From a virus, in IMG/VR virus record IMGVR_UViG_3300010389_000013, positions 1-64,000 of that record: a stretch of 64,000 bases of DNA; one strand, given 5' to 3'. Below are positions 31,901 through 37,971 of this stretch, one piece after another. Made by a program: the position numbers and the translations under genes. The notes beneath the pieces were generated by a model. That model made no database searches. It saw only the letters and a program-made list of their open reading frames with translations, and was not told the origin of the DNA. Each line of letters begins with the position of its first letter. Within the stretch, counting starts at the first letter, position 1.

Positions 31901-34783
31901 AACTAGTTCAGGTGCCTCATAAGTGATGCTGGTGTCCTTAGTCTGAGTCAGACCATGTGTACCAAAGATAAAGACATCTTCATTGCGTTGTACCTGAATT
32001 GCCATGTCCTTGGCATACTCAAATACACGAATTGACTCTTGCTCTTCACCAGTGATATGACTACCAGTTTCATAGAGATATGCAGCATCCCATGTCTCTG
32101 CGTTACCGCCATATGCAGTGTTCTCAGCAACTGCTTCTAGAACGTCTACAACGTCATCAATACAGTTCTGGTCACCACCAGGAACAGAGAAACCAGGGAA
32201 GTCAAGATGCATTCTAGCAACTGCTTCTGCTGCGATGAAGTTCTTGTTAGCAAGGATAAGATCCTTTGCATCACCATAACGATCAGTTACGAGTTTCTTC
32301 TCAGAGTAAATTGCCTTCTGACCAATCTCAATGGTTGTGCTGTCAATAACACGCTTAACATAGGTGTTATCTGGGATGACAGGAGATGCAGGGCGAGTAG
32401 CACCATTGTTTAGTTTGCCATCAGTAAACTGAGAAGGATCGTAGTCAGCAACCAGCATACCAGTGACAATACCAGAAGTATCGCCAACATTGACAATTGA
32501 GCTAGCAGCAGTTGTTGAACAACCCTGACGCTGATATGAGAAGTTTCTCATCGCAGCAATTGCTAGATCTCTAGCGTAGTTGTAACCCTCTAGAGTCTCT
32601 GTTAGTTCACCAGTGATGTATGATAGGTTATTACCAACGTAGTATGCTTCTGCTGCTTGTATGGTGTTGATGTTGCCACCGAGTCTCAAGTCTTGTACAG
32701 TAGCATCAATTAGATAACCAATGTCACGACGGCACTTGTCAATCGTGATGTTCTCTTTGATTGTGATTGCTGGATACTTACCAGTGATGTATCCATATGC
32801 TTCATATGCAATGAATTCTTTGTTTTCTTCAATTCTGTTTGCAGCGTCAAGGTTCTTGTGGTTGATTGTGACGCCACTGGGATTCAAGATGTCAGCAGTT
32901 GCAGTAAACTTCTTGAAACCATTTGGGGTTAGAGTTGCATTGAAGATGTTGTCAGCACCAGCACTTCTAGGTGTCAGTTTGACATAGAGTTTTTCATCAG
33001 TTCTTGTACCGATTCTAAAACCATCAATAGACGCTGCTGGACGTGATGTTGGATCAAATCCATCATCATTGCCTAGGTATAGTTTGGTATGGTTGTTGGG
33101 ATCGTTGGATGCCTTAACGTCAAGCGTATAGTAAGCATTCTTCTTCGTGTTGCCAGTAGTTTCTGGAACAATCTGAGGAGGAATAATATCAGTGATGTAT
33201 CCACCCTTATCCTGGTTGAACGCAAATCCTTTGAAACCAATTGCGTGGAGTGAGGTGTTACCGAAGTTGGAGTTAGAGTTGGTGATGGACATGTCACCAC
33301 CACTTTCCATTAGGAAGTGATCAGCGAAACCAACAGCGAAGATAGAAACGTTCTGGATGAATGCGTCTTCAGTTGCTCTAACGTGGAAGTTTCTCCAGTC
33401 ATCCTTCCAGTATGCATCACCCTTGGTGTGATAAGGAACCGTAGCAAATGCATCAGTTAGAGATGCTTGGTTAAAGGTATTAGTAAACTCGTCGTAACGG
33501 ATGAATGCTCTATCGTCTTTCTGTAGCGAAACACCCGTATACTGAGCGATAACCATTGACTTAAAGCCTGTTGCCTTAAGACCGTTTGCCCAGATACCGC
33601 AAATACCCCAGGTAGAACGAATGGAGCAGTTAAAGACATATGGTGATGCAGACTCAACGGAGTCAACCTCTGCCTTAACAACAGCGTTAGCACTCAGACC
33701 ATTCTGTGCCGTATAAGTTGTGCCGCTAACGAGACTTACAGTCGTTCCAAGGGCAGCAACTGTACCAGCAATCTGATAACTAAACTTCCTTGCATCTACA
33801 AGGTCAATAGATGAAATTGGGAACGTACCATTGAGTTGATCGTCAAGACCATTGTTCTCAATAGCGATAAACTGGTTTTTGAAGTAACCGTGGTTAACTT
33901 TTGTGGTGACTTCAACAGTGATGGTTCCTGCTGGTGAGGAATCTGTACACTTGATGCTCTCAATAGAGCGAAGGTCAGATAGAGGACCAACAATTCTAGT
34001 CTCCTGAATTCTATCAGAGAATTCGCCAGGATCATCAATAGTTGGTTGATACTCAGAGAATGCCTTTGCAATCTTTTGATAGTACAGACCTAATTCTTCT
34101 TTGTCTGCATATTCAAAGACAGTCAGTTTGTGGTGCGAATAGTTAGGAATCGCGAGTTGATCCCACTGACCATTTTGATAGTAAACTTTACCTACACCTT
34201 CGTTTCTATCATAAAGTGGCGAAGATGGTTCTAGGTCACCGTCTTTAATGGTGAACTGCCAGAAGTAACATGCACCAGTTACGTTAAAGATTGCTGAACG
34301 TCTTTCTAGTTTATCAGCAGGATCAGGAACGTATAGTGGGCGAACAACGGTTCTACGAAGGTCATAACCAACGAGGGATGAACCTCTAGGTAAGATAGCA
34401 CCACCTTCGGTGTTGTTGAAGAGATATAGTTTGTTGTTTGGATCAGAAATGTCTAGGTTTGAACTATCAGTCCACTCGTTTAGTGCTTGATCAAACGAAA
34501 AAGCATCAATACCATTAGTATCTACAAGACCTGGGCGGTTATCAATATAGTGATTACCAGGCATCAACATGATCGTGAACTGGTCAAAACGATCATTGTC
34601 AGGACCAGGAAGATACGAATACCTAGCGATTTCTAGGAATGCTCTCTGGATAGACTTGAATGGTCTAATTGGTGAATTACCTCTGTTATTCAGCTCATCC
34701 GACGCATTAAAATCGTCAGGGGAGACATACAAATACTTACCAGTTTTAGAGCTGATAAGGTTGTCAAGTCTAGTCAAAGCCAT
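22967..34783 (-). CDS. Giant virion structural/tail-fibre protein (3938 aa)
   Basis: Nearly 12 kb encodes one protein. The N-terminus (MALTRLDNLISSKTGKYLYV then GNSPIRPFKSIQRAFLEIAR) is typical of large cyanophage structural proteins. Residues about 830-1220 contain three tandem ~129-residue repeats (DRYGDA(R/K)DLILANKN...AYGG...), with a degenerate fourth copy before them and three short Cys-containing repeats after. The rest is beta-rich, consistent with a long trimeric fibre. It is read from a TATAAATA late promoter; the ATG at 34783 is preferred over a TTG at 34792. Confidence 0.85.
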   Translation of the reverse strand: MALTRLDNLISSKTGKYLYVSPDDFNASDELNNRGNSPIRPFKSIQRAFLEIARYSYLPGPDNDRFDQFTIMLMPGNHYIDNRPGLVDTNGIDAFSFDQALNEWTDSSNLDISDPNNKLYLFNNTEGGAILPRGSSLVGYDLRRTVVRPLYVPDPADKLERRSAIFNVTGACYFWQFTIKDGDLEPSSPLYDRNEGVGKVYYQNGQWDQLAIPNYSHHKLTVFEYADKEELGLYYQKIAKAFSEYQPTIDDPGEFSDRIQETRIVGPLSDLRSIESIKCTDSSPAGTITVEVTTKVNHGYFKNQFIAIENNGLDDQLNGTFPISSIDLVDARKFSYQIAGTVAALGTTVSLVSGTTYTAQNGLSANAVVKAEVDSVESASPYVFNCSIRSTWGICGIWANGLKATGFKSMVIAQYTGVSLQKDDRAFIRYDEFTNTFNQASLTDAFATVPYHTKGDAYWKDDWRNFHVRATEDAFIQNVSIFAVGFADHFLMESGGDMSITNSNSNFGNTSLHAIGFKGFAFNQDKGGYITDIIPPQIVPETTGNTKKNAYYTLDVKASNDPNNHTKLYLGNDDGFDPTSRPAASIDGFRIGTRTDEKLYVKLTPRSAGADNIFNATLTPNGFKKFTATADILNPSGVTINHKNLDAANRIEENKEFIAYEAYGYITGKYPAITIKENITIDKCRRDIGYLIDATVQDLRLGGNINTIQAAEAYYVGNNLSYITGELTETLEGYNYARDLAIAAMRNFSYQRQGCSTTAASSIVNVGDTSGIVTGMLVADYDPSQFTDGKLNNGATRPASPVIPDNTYVKRVIDSTTIEIGQKAIYSEKKLVTDRYGDAKDLILANKNFIAAEAVARMHLDFPGFSVPGGDQNCIDDVVDVLEAVAENTAYGGNAETWDAAYLYETGSHITGEEQESIRVFEYAKDMAIQVQRNEDVFIFGTHGLTQTKDTSITYEAPELVKDRYGDARDLILANKNLIANEAVERMLTVYPAFSVPGGNQNCIDDVVDLLEAVADNLAYGGNDKTWDASYSYVHGAHVAGEEAETNYVFEQAKEMAAQVMRNQKVLVVGSHGLSQTYDNTITYEEPDPVVDRNGDARNLIIANKNLIAYEAYDLMLANNPGFTTPTGNAQDCIDDIMDFVEEVTYNTAYGGNDRTWDMANLYVQGAHVAGEESQTVESLNFARDLMIQAMRNDPITIAGSHGFTQTFDNTITIDAATQCADVASTITDLTLIVTNAVTTPASLAGVARSVSVGSCEDARTTINTLFGIVQNAVLTPSSLNSIQRTVSNGSCQNVASAITTLFQIITDTIANPGYLESIERQPSPLGLAFGPSVNANANSTNSYLYFTLTAGTYTSEYTPTVDETITQHTTYPECVDQANTIRQYFANITTIIQTGLNTVPRNEPTQLTTELASRATVWTLRDGSGSNPHDLETGTPIRLVPRPRYDTVTNQYVDVDKRKIRLPNGFTTNEKYYVIAPGRTTKPEDYSSAGSFDGSDQTKLMLASSKENAAAGIYIHSAEVEAIDPDIEIDVYQFVLDDNYDLHQYSCVLDTAVNSGIRTDVPHIFDVPFNNITGHQVFFRANEGGALPLVGAAYAADPSVADGNGRIKEDRFFWARYQNEKVFTIHATKADAIGDVNPITFQPGTYDFSAFADKRESPMRFDPTYPTPGTTPTVYGKWYLQVENHSENSSDPEYDYSILTRFHETAYSDLSGQDKTNDSWFERIKDERDADERIYRLRYVIPKYLQAVRDPINGFSIKMRKDETRKLLPQKLVLRPVAGSVTKARFFNPVQLNEVIGYTAQDFITNSLNEENAYDPFKKDIVGGTQYAKIIETQNYVSMTIQSGRYFIDANDGNEYLEMTVFDQGITNLGLLNETFTTVKITAPQGGTFVADRTQSLDATNRIEWFGNSSGYGYLHAVLNVPGTNEWHLILKGVVGKIDYSQFDNIRFSQGAVFADLLADADFGKSLYIKDLIAKGYPEYYYRQNGAAVYSVTPGDIITDDANIQYYVESVTDAGELEDTFYIFDTEEIQRRIFGQQDGIYYLTAVRGNISPFPTGAGNQGNFRNFKFSQPISKLYPLNYKNDPLWFKQLDATEVDPPATYSAADNYTHGLVTVNDFKGSMTREMALDFTSQPALSQNTYTQVSSTVDNRLRAQKGNASSGSEDRRIPIAGDSTVVSDQRLYVELRRPSIARAGNHTFEYLGFGPGNYSTGLPARQEIVLTPTQDFYAQSKKQDGGLVFYTGLNSNGDLYIGNRKIDAITGEEEFLESAQLVDSDDDTEDIGNLVTTFDTPVTFNEYITVNGGDAQDRPSTFNSPVVINVLGRVRDYALQVISNVSPSDGDDGSLDKTNQFLNQDTNGDIVIARNRVAASVFQFNPRGSNGAAQGYKIQNHVVGSEGSNMAPNQTPLYSTGLGTSLDSLQAVQYGNAGGPKAGDMLLKGNEVGRTGSLGWIYANFFAIVPTANIANLQMNGSTVITINWGNNLSNEQIGVTSGSQIRISNFSDSGFNGTWQIIANGFDPTAQSCQIAIVENRGNVSNDNPRLWSAEYALNPNVRMEFSNSSWKEFGVLGAESIRTTTGTIGDFKLGINTVARAEHDAYQTAWTDVNTDPRANLDVVGTAFISGKTISDFLDHSVYANRTEVAQDNALLVGGDSATPNNEATLRVATTNGGRVGINVTNAELDRALVVDGLSRFTDDARFEHDIEVNGDDGTVAEVRTSQTTGTVNLFTDTPFVGTLNVGNKVGTLNLLNTTTEDQFIYVGNASLHSNIWIGNTPDTESNISKITIGGAYNNNESLSFTQIGTKSFKTAGDFQLGTRRGLTDTVRLSSTAGTVEFFAGNSATSVLDFATNASQITIGGQGGSTTIRNNLIVDSTARFNSDMTLCGGFASYSFVATRAQAGSNRIAHVTGILGNNLFNSNVDLIDVQRYVSGDSQYNEVDTVGSGNWGGVNYQQEITNIGGNPEIEPQTLPALTGNQYYLPLLRESLDANGNPYFQENDILLIDSPDSATASVVEAQFGTYLDGNAPQGIIADVGGGVRVFNSGTGVGNDGGFDAGQRYLGFRSIFQETTTGPRYVTFSEIDASFLNNNGSVTSVEIDVFVGNGSNGGEIPDAENEGLQIRYSTDNGVTWTSAGFIAPTDLTDNDPSTWPTFVRWVDQSKNYATLQLDIPIQSQGAGVTFQIYQQVISGYQYDNYGITNFRYNTNSVGSNVEFVRVVSLPRISIAPYYIVVEREPFGTFTGVSTAHPDRTAIYKCIVQFDATWTEQAIDDVGNDENVYLAQFGGSIAIGDYVIIGRESSANNSVFDIGEVFKVKELLDQIAKKFKIKNGCDTANEETVFEVDTTTGDTIFNSETTTINGQLSINGSCTTPFTNAPTNNKLTITNGNTIPITTFEVDTCTGDTTIGNVHGTVFMVAEAFGTSPAAYTADTDAVHVYRHNPQSVISGGPFTTLATSIVAATSNIQIQSNLDAFSVGDLCAMYVDGSQIEIIQITDTPYEQSGNFFLPTSSNAGYPTGGRGKEGTTAQNFAAGVNVVKLDKYDRTTTLLHDIPATQGARATALKARTPNTSDLRLEITLRDADLISPKLDYITLVRIGNEFFLPDSVDGSLDAFFAIKLPKSIRYPNAVTTPIVDLFGGGNTKIYDDVTLYSGAFRMYGSDGQTLVLSISNDDGHAGDGSIEDPIENTNGMTLKGAATFYGDLKVYYDDCQQNGICSTETSFRVTNREGDVYLGERYYQKGKLYEDEQGTEVMFHIDNLGGTGVGGTEGAKDFRIYQNNAIDSFGIEKYWTGNGGRRHTYVAFDPTTGIGQQQDNPLQVNNNYMVNASSGSNMVLYLPDNAQTGDMIRFVELSGNLTYNTSLIIRAKKINNIATAIQGDTTGSRIDAGANQTLTTAWDSGELVIQSRNASFGLVYAGSVDIEGSADARTIPPSLRGWWLMEL
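31120..32290 (-). repeat. Three tandem ~386-bp coding repeats
   Basis: Within the giant gene, matching segments start near 31459, 31847 and 32232, spaced 388 and 385 bases. They encode VDRNGDARNLIIANKN, KDRYGDARDLILANKN and TDRYGDAKDLILANKN. Related but diverged sequence continues to about 32860. Confidence 0.75.
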
Positions 34784-34823
34784 ATTACTCAACCGCTGCG
34801 GTTACTAAGATCTGATCTCAGAT

Positions 34824-34831
34824 TATTTATA
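34824..34831 (-). promoter_or_regulatory. T4-type late promoter TATAAATA
   Basis: Perfect TATAAATA on the minus strand, about 40 bases before the giant structural gene. In T4-like phages this box is read by the phage late sigma together with gp33, which is also encoded here. A short palindrome (AACCGCAGCGGTT) lies between promoter and start. Confidence 0.8.
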
Positions 34832-34851
34832 CAACTCTAATGGGCGGTTTA

Positions 34852-34925
34852 CGGGACTGATGGGACTTGAACCCACGGCACCCTGCGTGACAGGCAGGTA
34901 CTCTAACCAACTGAGCTACAGCCCC
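34852..34925 (-). tRNA. tRNA-Asp (GTC)
   Basis: Acceptor GGGGCTG pairs with CAGTCCC, the anticodon loop CTGTCAC gives GTC, the T-arm has GGTTCAAGTCC, and the discriminator is G as expected for Asp. CCA is not encoded. Confidence 0.9.
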
Positions 34926-34928
34926 AAA

Positions 34929-35000
34929 CTCCCAAGGCAGGATTTGAACCTGCGACCGAGCGATTAACAGTCGCCTGCTCTGCCGCTGAGCTACTTGGGA
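34929..35000 (-). tRNA. tRNA-Asn (GTT)
   Basis: Acceptor TCCCAAG/CTTGGGA, anticodon loop CTGTTAA (GTT), T-arm GGTTCAAATCC, discriminator G. Four bases from tRNA-Asp. Confidence 0.9.
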
Positions 35001-35025
35001 ATGTTCGCTATTTGCGAATAGCGAA

Positions 35026-35097
35026 TGGAGAATAGGGGATTTGAACCCCTAACCCCCTGCTTGCAAAGCAGGTGCTCTACCGTTGAGCTAATTCCCC
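35026..35097 (-). tRNA. tRNA-Ala (TGC)
   Basis: Acceptor GGGGAAT/ATTCTCC with one G-U pair, anticodon loop TTTGCAA (TGC), T-arm GGTTCAAATCC, discriminator A. It lies directly downstream of the tmRNA coding piece. Confidence 0.9.
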
Positions 35098-35104
35098 GAA
35101 AGGG

Positions 35105-35381
35105 GCATTTCACCCCAAAGAGTCTGTTGGATTAGAAGGTAGACTTAACCCCCATCTCCCCTTATGGGTCAGGCAACAGCAGCTGCTTGACGGGAGAATG
35201 CAACGATGTTATTCGCTGCGGTGTCAGATGTGTTTGCATCTATTTGGTGCTTATCCAAGCAGGTTTCAGTCACGCTCCTTATACCCCGTCAAAACCATGG
35301 CACCCCCTCGCATGGAGGTGAGGGGAATTGAACCCCTGTCCGAAATGTAGGTGGCGTCACCTATTCTCTCAAAAGAGAGAA
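35105..35381 (-). ncRNA. ssrA: Circularly permuted (two-piece) tmRNA
   Basis: The acceptor half comes first: TTTCGGACAGGGGTTCAATT then CACCTCC-A (35313-35320). Only five bases later comes the 5' half, GGGGGTG (35301-35307) followed by TGGTTTTGACGGGG. GGGGGTG pairs with CACCTCC, so the two pieces rebuild the tRNA-like end after processing, as in cyanobacterial permuted tmRNAs. The tag frame at 35237-35172 (stop at 35169) starts GCA after AAATAGAT and encodes 22 residues beginning ANTSDTA and ending ANNIVAFSRQAAAVA. That core resembles the marine cyanobacterial tag but is N-terminally longer and ends VA. Outer ends are approximate. It would rescue ribosomes stalled on host mRNAs. Confidence 0.88.
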
Positions 35382-35455
35382 AGCCACAAGTCGGACTTGA
35401 ACCGACGACCTACGGTTTACAAAACCGTTGCTCTATCCAGCTGAGCTATAGTGGC
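35382..35455 (-). tRNA. tRNA-Thr (TGT)
   Basis: Anticodon loop TTTGTAA gives TGT; T-arm GGTTCAAGTCC; acceptor GCCACTA/TTGTGGC has one T-T mismatch. Its 5' half contains the stop codon of the cpeT-like gene at 35433. Confidence 0.87.
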
Positions 35456-35912
35456 GTATAAACTCTAGGTGTCCCCATTGAGAACCCCAGATTTTTTGGT
35501 TTGTCTTCGGGTCAATCCCCGAGTCCATAACCTTGTAACTATTGTAACCTAAGATGATGTCGTTTGTCAAGTACGTTGTGACGCCTTTCCAATTGACCCA
35601 GCAGTTACAATCTGTATTGTGACCGTGGTACTCGTTTCCCACCGACTCAAATATTGTATCACATCCCTCTTTGTATGTCAAACCATCTAGAGTGAAATTT
35701 TTGACGCGAAATTTTTTCCCTTCTGGGCAAATACGCATCCGAAATTCCCTGTATGGATTGTTCTGGGAATGATAGTATGCTTGCTTACCATAGAACCAAT
35801 CTTCATCAATTCTCTGGTGGGTGATGATTATCCTAGCATATCGCGTAGGATGCTTCATTGCTTGTAAACGATTATCAAATGTGCCTTCTAGATAATCATG
35901 AAACTGAGTCAT
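35433..35912 (-). CDS. cpeT: CpeT-like phycobiliprotein lyase family protein, copy 2
   Basis: 159 aa. The family pattern is visible: FHDYLEGTFDNRLQAMKHPT, RYARIIITHQRI, then YGKQAYYHSQNNPYREF and a central Cys. CpeT/CpcT lyases attach bilin chromophores to phycobiliproteins; cyanophages often encode CpeT. The C-terminal eight codons and the stop lie inside tRNA-Thr, so the end may be recent. It is close in pattern to the copy at 36929 and sits downstream of pebS. Confidence 0.75.
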   Translation of the reverse strand: MTQFHDYLEGTFDNRLQAMKHPTRYARIIITHQRIDEDWFYGKQAYYHSQNNPYREFRMRICPEGKKFRVKNFTLDGLTYKEGCDTIFESVGNEYHGHNTDCNCWVNWKGVTTYLTNDIILGYNSYKVMDSGIDPKTNQKIWGSQWGHLEFIRHYSSAG

Positions 35913-36177
35913 CAGGCATTAGGTCAGGATTACAAACTTCAACTTGAAACAAGAGTGGGTGACATTCTTCAGAGATTAGATAGTCAGATGCCCTATACAT
36001 GTACTCCATTGTGAATTCTGGATTCAAAGCACATTCGGACAAGATCCACTTATCTTGCTTTTGATCATCTTCAAGAGTATCAAAAGTAAATGGCATTCCT
36101 GCAATGAAGTACATTTTCACTGGAACGTTATCCACAAAGCAATGCATTGTTGAGATTTCGTATCCAGCAAACGCCAT
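35896..36177 (-). CDS. 93-aa hypothetical protein between pebS and cpeT
   Basis: Starts MAFAGYEISTMHCFVDNVPV; acidic, Met- and Cys-rich, no membrane segment. It overlaps the start of the downstream cpeT copy by 17 bases and has a GATAAATA late-promoter-like box just upstream. Context suggests a role with pigment enzymes, but nothing in the sequence shows it. Confidence 0.6.
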   Translation of the reverse strand: MAFAGYEISTMHCFVDNVPVKMYFIAGMPFTFDTLEDDQKQDKWILSECALNPEFTMEYMYRASDYLISEECHPLLFQVEVCNPDLMPDDSVS

Positions 36178-36200
36178 CGGTTTATTGCAGGTTGTTGCAG

Positions 36201-36839
36201 TTATTTATCAGCATATGAAAACAAAAAGTTGTTAACGTAATCTTCTGAAAAGTCTTTGCCAAACTTACTTGCCATATATCCAGCAACAGGGTCTAACTCC
36301 AGCATATACTTGTCAAAATCAGCATAATAAGAGGTATCATGCTCGGTGGGTCTAGCAAATGCCAGCAACTCTTCATATGCTCTCACATATCGCTTGAAAT
36401 TATTCAAGTGATTTGGGATCTCATCACGTGTACATTTGCGAACATAAATGTACCGAGAGAAGTGATTTCCTGCCTCAAAGAATCTGATATCTTTGTCAGT
36501 ATTGTCAATCATGTCACTCAGCAAGTATAGAATCACTGGATGATTGAAATCTTTATGTGGGGTAGGATGCTGGAAGTCAAAAACAAGAATAACTTTCTTC
36601 TCAAAGAAACACATCAAGTCCATGCCGAAGCAAGGAAGATCTTCACCTGTCTTTGGATAGACAATATTGTTATAGATGTCTGTCTCTCCACATCTAATAA
36701 TTGTCTCTCGTGACTTTAATACATGACTTCCAGTGTAGAGTTTTGACTCCAGCACTGCATCTTTAGACACTGAATGAGACGACTCATGCTCTTCCAGTTT
36801 CAGGTGATCTACAAGAAAATCTCTATACTCTTTCCACAT
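36201..36839 (-). CDS. pebS: Phycoerythrobilin synthase (ferredoxin-dependent bilin reductase)
   Basis: 212 aa. Contains YPKTGEDLPCFGMDLMCFF and KKVILVFDFQHP, then FFEAGNHFSRYIYVRKC and a C-terminal YVNNFLFSY, all typical of cyanophage PebS. The two acids used for biliverdin reduction in PebS correspond to Asp74 (GMD) and Asp183 (LELDPVAGYM), both present. PebS converts biliverdin to phycoerythrobilin in two ferredoxin-dependent steps; the related PcyX enzyme is an alternative. ATG at 36839 is used because the longer frame begins inside tRNA-Leu. It lies between two cpeT-like genes. Confidence 0.88.
   Translation of the reverse strand: MWKEYRDFLVDHLKLEEHESSHSVSKDAVLESKLYTGSHVLKSRETIIRCGETDIYNNIVYPKTGEDLPCFGMDLMCFFEKKVILVFDFQHPTPHKDFNHPVILYLLSDMIDNTDKDIRFFEAGNHFSRYIYVRKCTRDEIPNHLNNFKRYVRAYEELLAFARPTEHDTSYYADFDKYMLELDPVAGYMASKFGKDFSEDYVNNFLFSYADK
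36202..36209 (-). promoter_or_regulatory. Late-promoter-like box GATAAATA
   Basis: One base off TATAAATA, overlapping the last codons of pebS and about 25 bases upstream of the 93-aa gene. It could give late transcription of that gene and the cpeT copy. Confidence 0.4.
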
Positions 36840-36854
36840 GTTTGTACTCAATAA

Positions 36855-36938
36855 TAGGAGTGGGGGGACTTGAACCCCCACGAGTTAATTCTCAGCGGAT
36901 TTTAAGTCCGATACGTCTACCGATTCCGTCACACTCCC
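36855..36938 (-). tRNA. tRNA-Leu (TAA)
   Basis: 84 bases with a long variable arm, anticodon loop CTTAAAA (TAA), T-arm GGTTCAAGTCC, acceptor GGGAGTG/CACTCCT with a G-T first pair, discriminator A. Its first ten bases contain the stop of the cpeT-like gene upstream. Confidence 0.9.
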
Positions 36939-37396
36939 AAGGGTTTGTCTGTTTTCTGGAATTCATATATGACATTGCTGCCCCATACTACTTTTCCATC
37001 TCGCCATCCTTGGTCTCTACTCTTATAGTAGGAACCGTTGAACTTCACGGTAGATTTTAGCATACCGCCGTTGATAATGCAAGCATCAGTTTTCACTCTG
37101 CCATCATAATGATCTCCAGCATCAAAGAACATCATATCACAGCAGTGATTGTGTTCTTTCCAGTCTGGTTCCCAGTTCTGAACTATGATAACTCCTTGCT
37201 GCTCAAAGACTTTATGCCATTTTTGCCTGTAAGGATTATCTTCACCTATGTAATGATACCACTGCTTTGATTTAAACAAATTGTCACCGATACGCTCCCA
37301 CTTGAGTTTGATGTGGGCATATCTGGCAGGATCTCTTGCTGCTTGAAACCAATTGTCGTAGAACCCTTCAAGTTTATCACAAAATTCTTTTACCAC
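36929..37396 (-). CDS. cpeT: CpeT-like phycobiliprotein lyase family protein, copy 1
   Basis: About 155 aa. Shows EFCDKLEGFYDNWFQAARDP, RYAHIKLKWERI and QWYHYIGEDNPYRQKW, the same blocks as copy 2 and CpeT proteins. There is no ATG; GTG at 37396 (overlapping the upstream stop, with GGAG ten bases before) or TTG at 37405 are the candidates. The frame ends inside tRNA-Leu. Likely acts with PebS on host phycoerythrin. Confidence 0.75.
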   Translation of the reverse strand: MVKEFCDKLEGFYDNWFQAARDPARYAHIKLKWERIGDNLFKSKQWYHYIGEDNPYRQKWHKVFEQQGVIIVQNWEPDWKEHNHCCDMMFFDAGDHYDGRVKTDACIINGGMLKSTVKFNGSYYKSRDQGWRDGKVVWGSNVIYEFQKTDKPLGV

Positions 37397-37971
37397 AACC
37401 AACAAACTCCAGAATAACGAATACCTGTTTGAACCTCGGTTACTCTATGTGGATACAGGTATATGGAAGGAAACATAATAATATCACCCTTACCTAGGGT
37501 TACAAAATAATCATCCCAAAAAACGAGATCACCACCAGTATAATCATCATTAAAATTTATAATAACACTGGTAACGGGTATGCCTTTTGATTTACCATCA
37601 AATAATGAGTAAATATGATCAAAATGTGGTCGCATCATCTGACCAACTTCATACTTATTAAGTCTAAGATTAGAATATTGGTAGAAAGAAACTGAAGCAT
37701 TAGCATTGTTTTCAAAAGATTCCGTTTCTTGATAATAATTAATGCTATCAAAAAGAAAAGGATGAATTATTTTTTGAATGTCTGGTTGAGGCATTAATAC
37801 TGATAATTCTTTAGTATCTTCAGAATAAGATGAATCCGATCCTTTATCATACCAAGAGTGTTTTTCCCAAGAACGATCTTCTATATCAGAAACTATACCA
37901 TCACATATTTTAGGTGGTATTACACTTTTTCTATGTAGAATATGATCACTTAGTTTAGATGAAGATTGCAT
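37390..37971 (-). CDS. 2-oxoglutarate/Fe(II) oxygenase
   Basis: 193 aa. Iron ligands are visible as MMRPHFDHI (HxD) and YLYPHRVTEVQTGIRYS (distal His and Arg), with DDYTGGDLVFWDD and GKGDIIMFP between, the usual P4H-type core. Substrate unknown. It overlaps the start of the cpeT-like gene by seven bases, so the two are probably co-translated. Confidence 0.85.
   Translation of the reverse strand: MQSSSKLSDHILHRKSVIPPKICDGIVSDIEDRSWEKHSWYDKGSDSSYSEDTKELSVLMPQPDIQKIIHPFLFDSINYYQETESFENNANASVSFYQYSNLRLNKYEVGQMMRPHFDHIYSLFDGKSKGIPVTSVIINFNDDYTGGDLVFWDDYFVTLGKGDIIMFPSIYLYPHRVTEVQTGIRYSGVCWLW

Noticed and set aside
31120-32290. Tandem repeats considered as a CRISPR-like or non-coding repeat array
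   Set aside because: Units are about 386 bases, fully in frame within the giant structural gene and encode similar protein segments. No CRISPR array was seen anywhere in the window.
36840-36881. N-terminal extension of pebS starting inside tRNA-Leu
   Set aside because: The extra residues come from tRNA sequence; the ATG at 36839 matches the expected start of bilin reductases.
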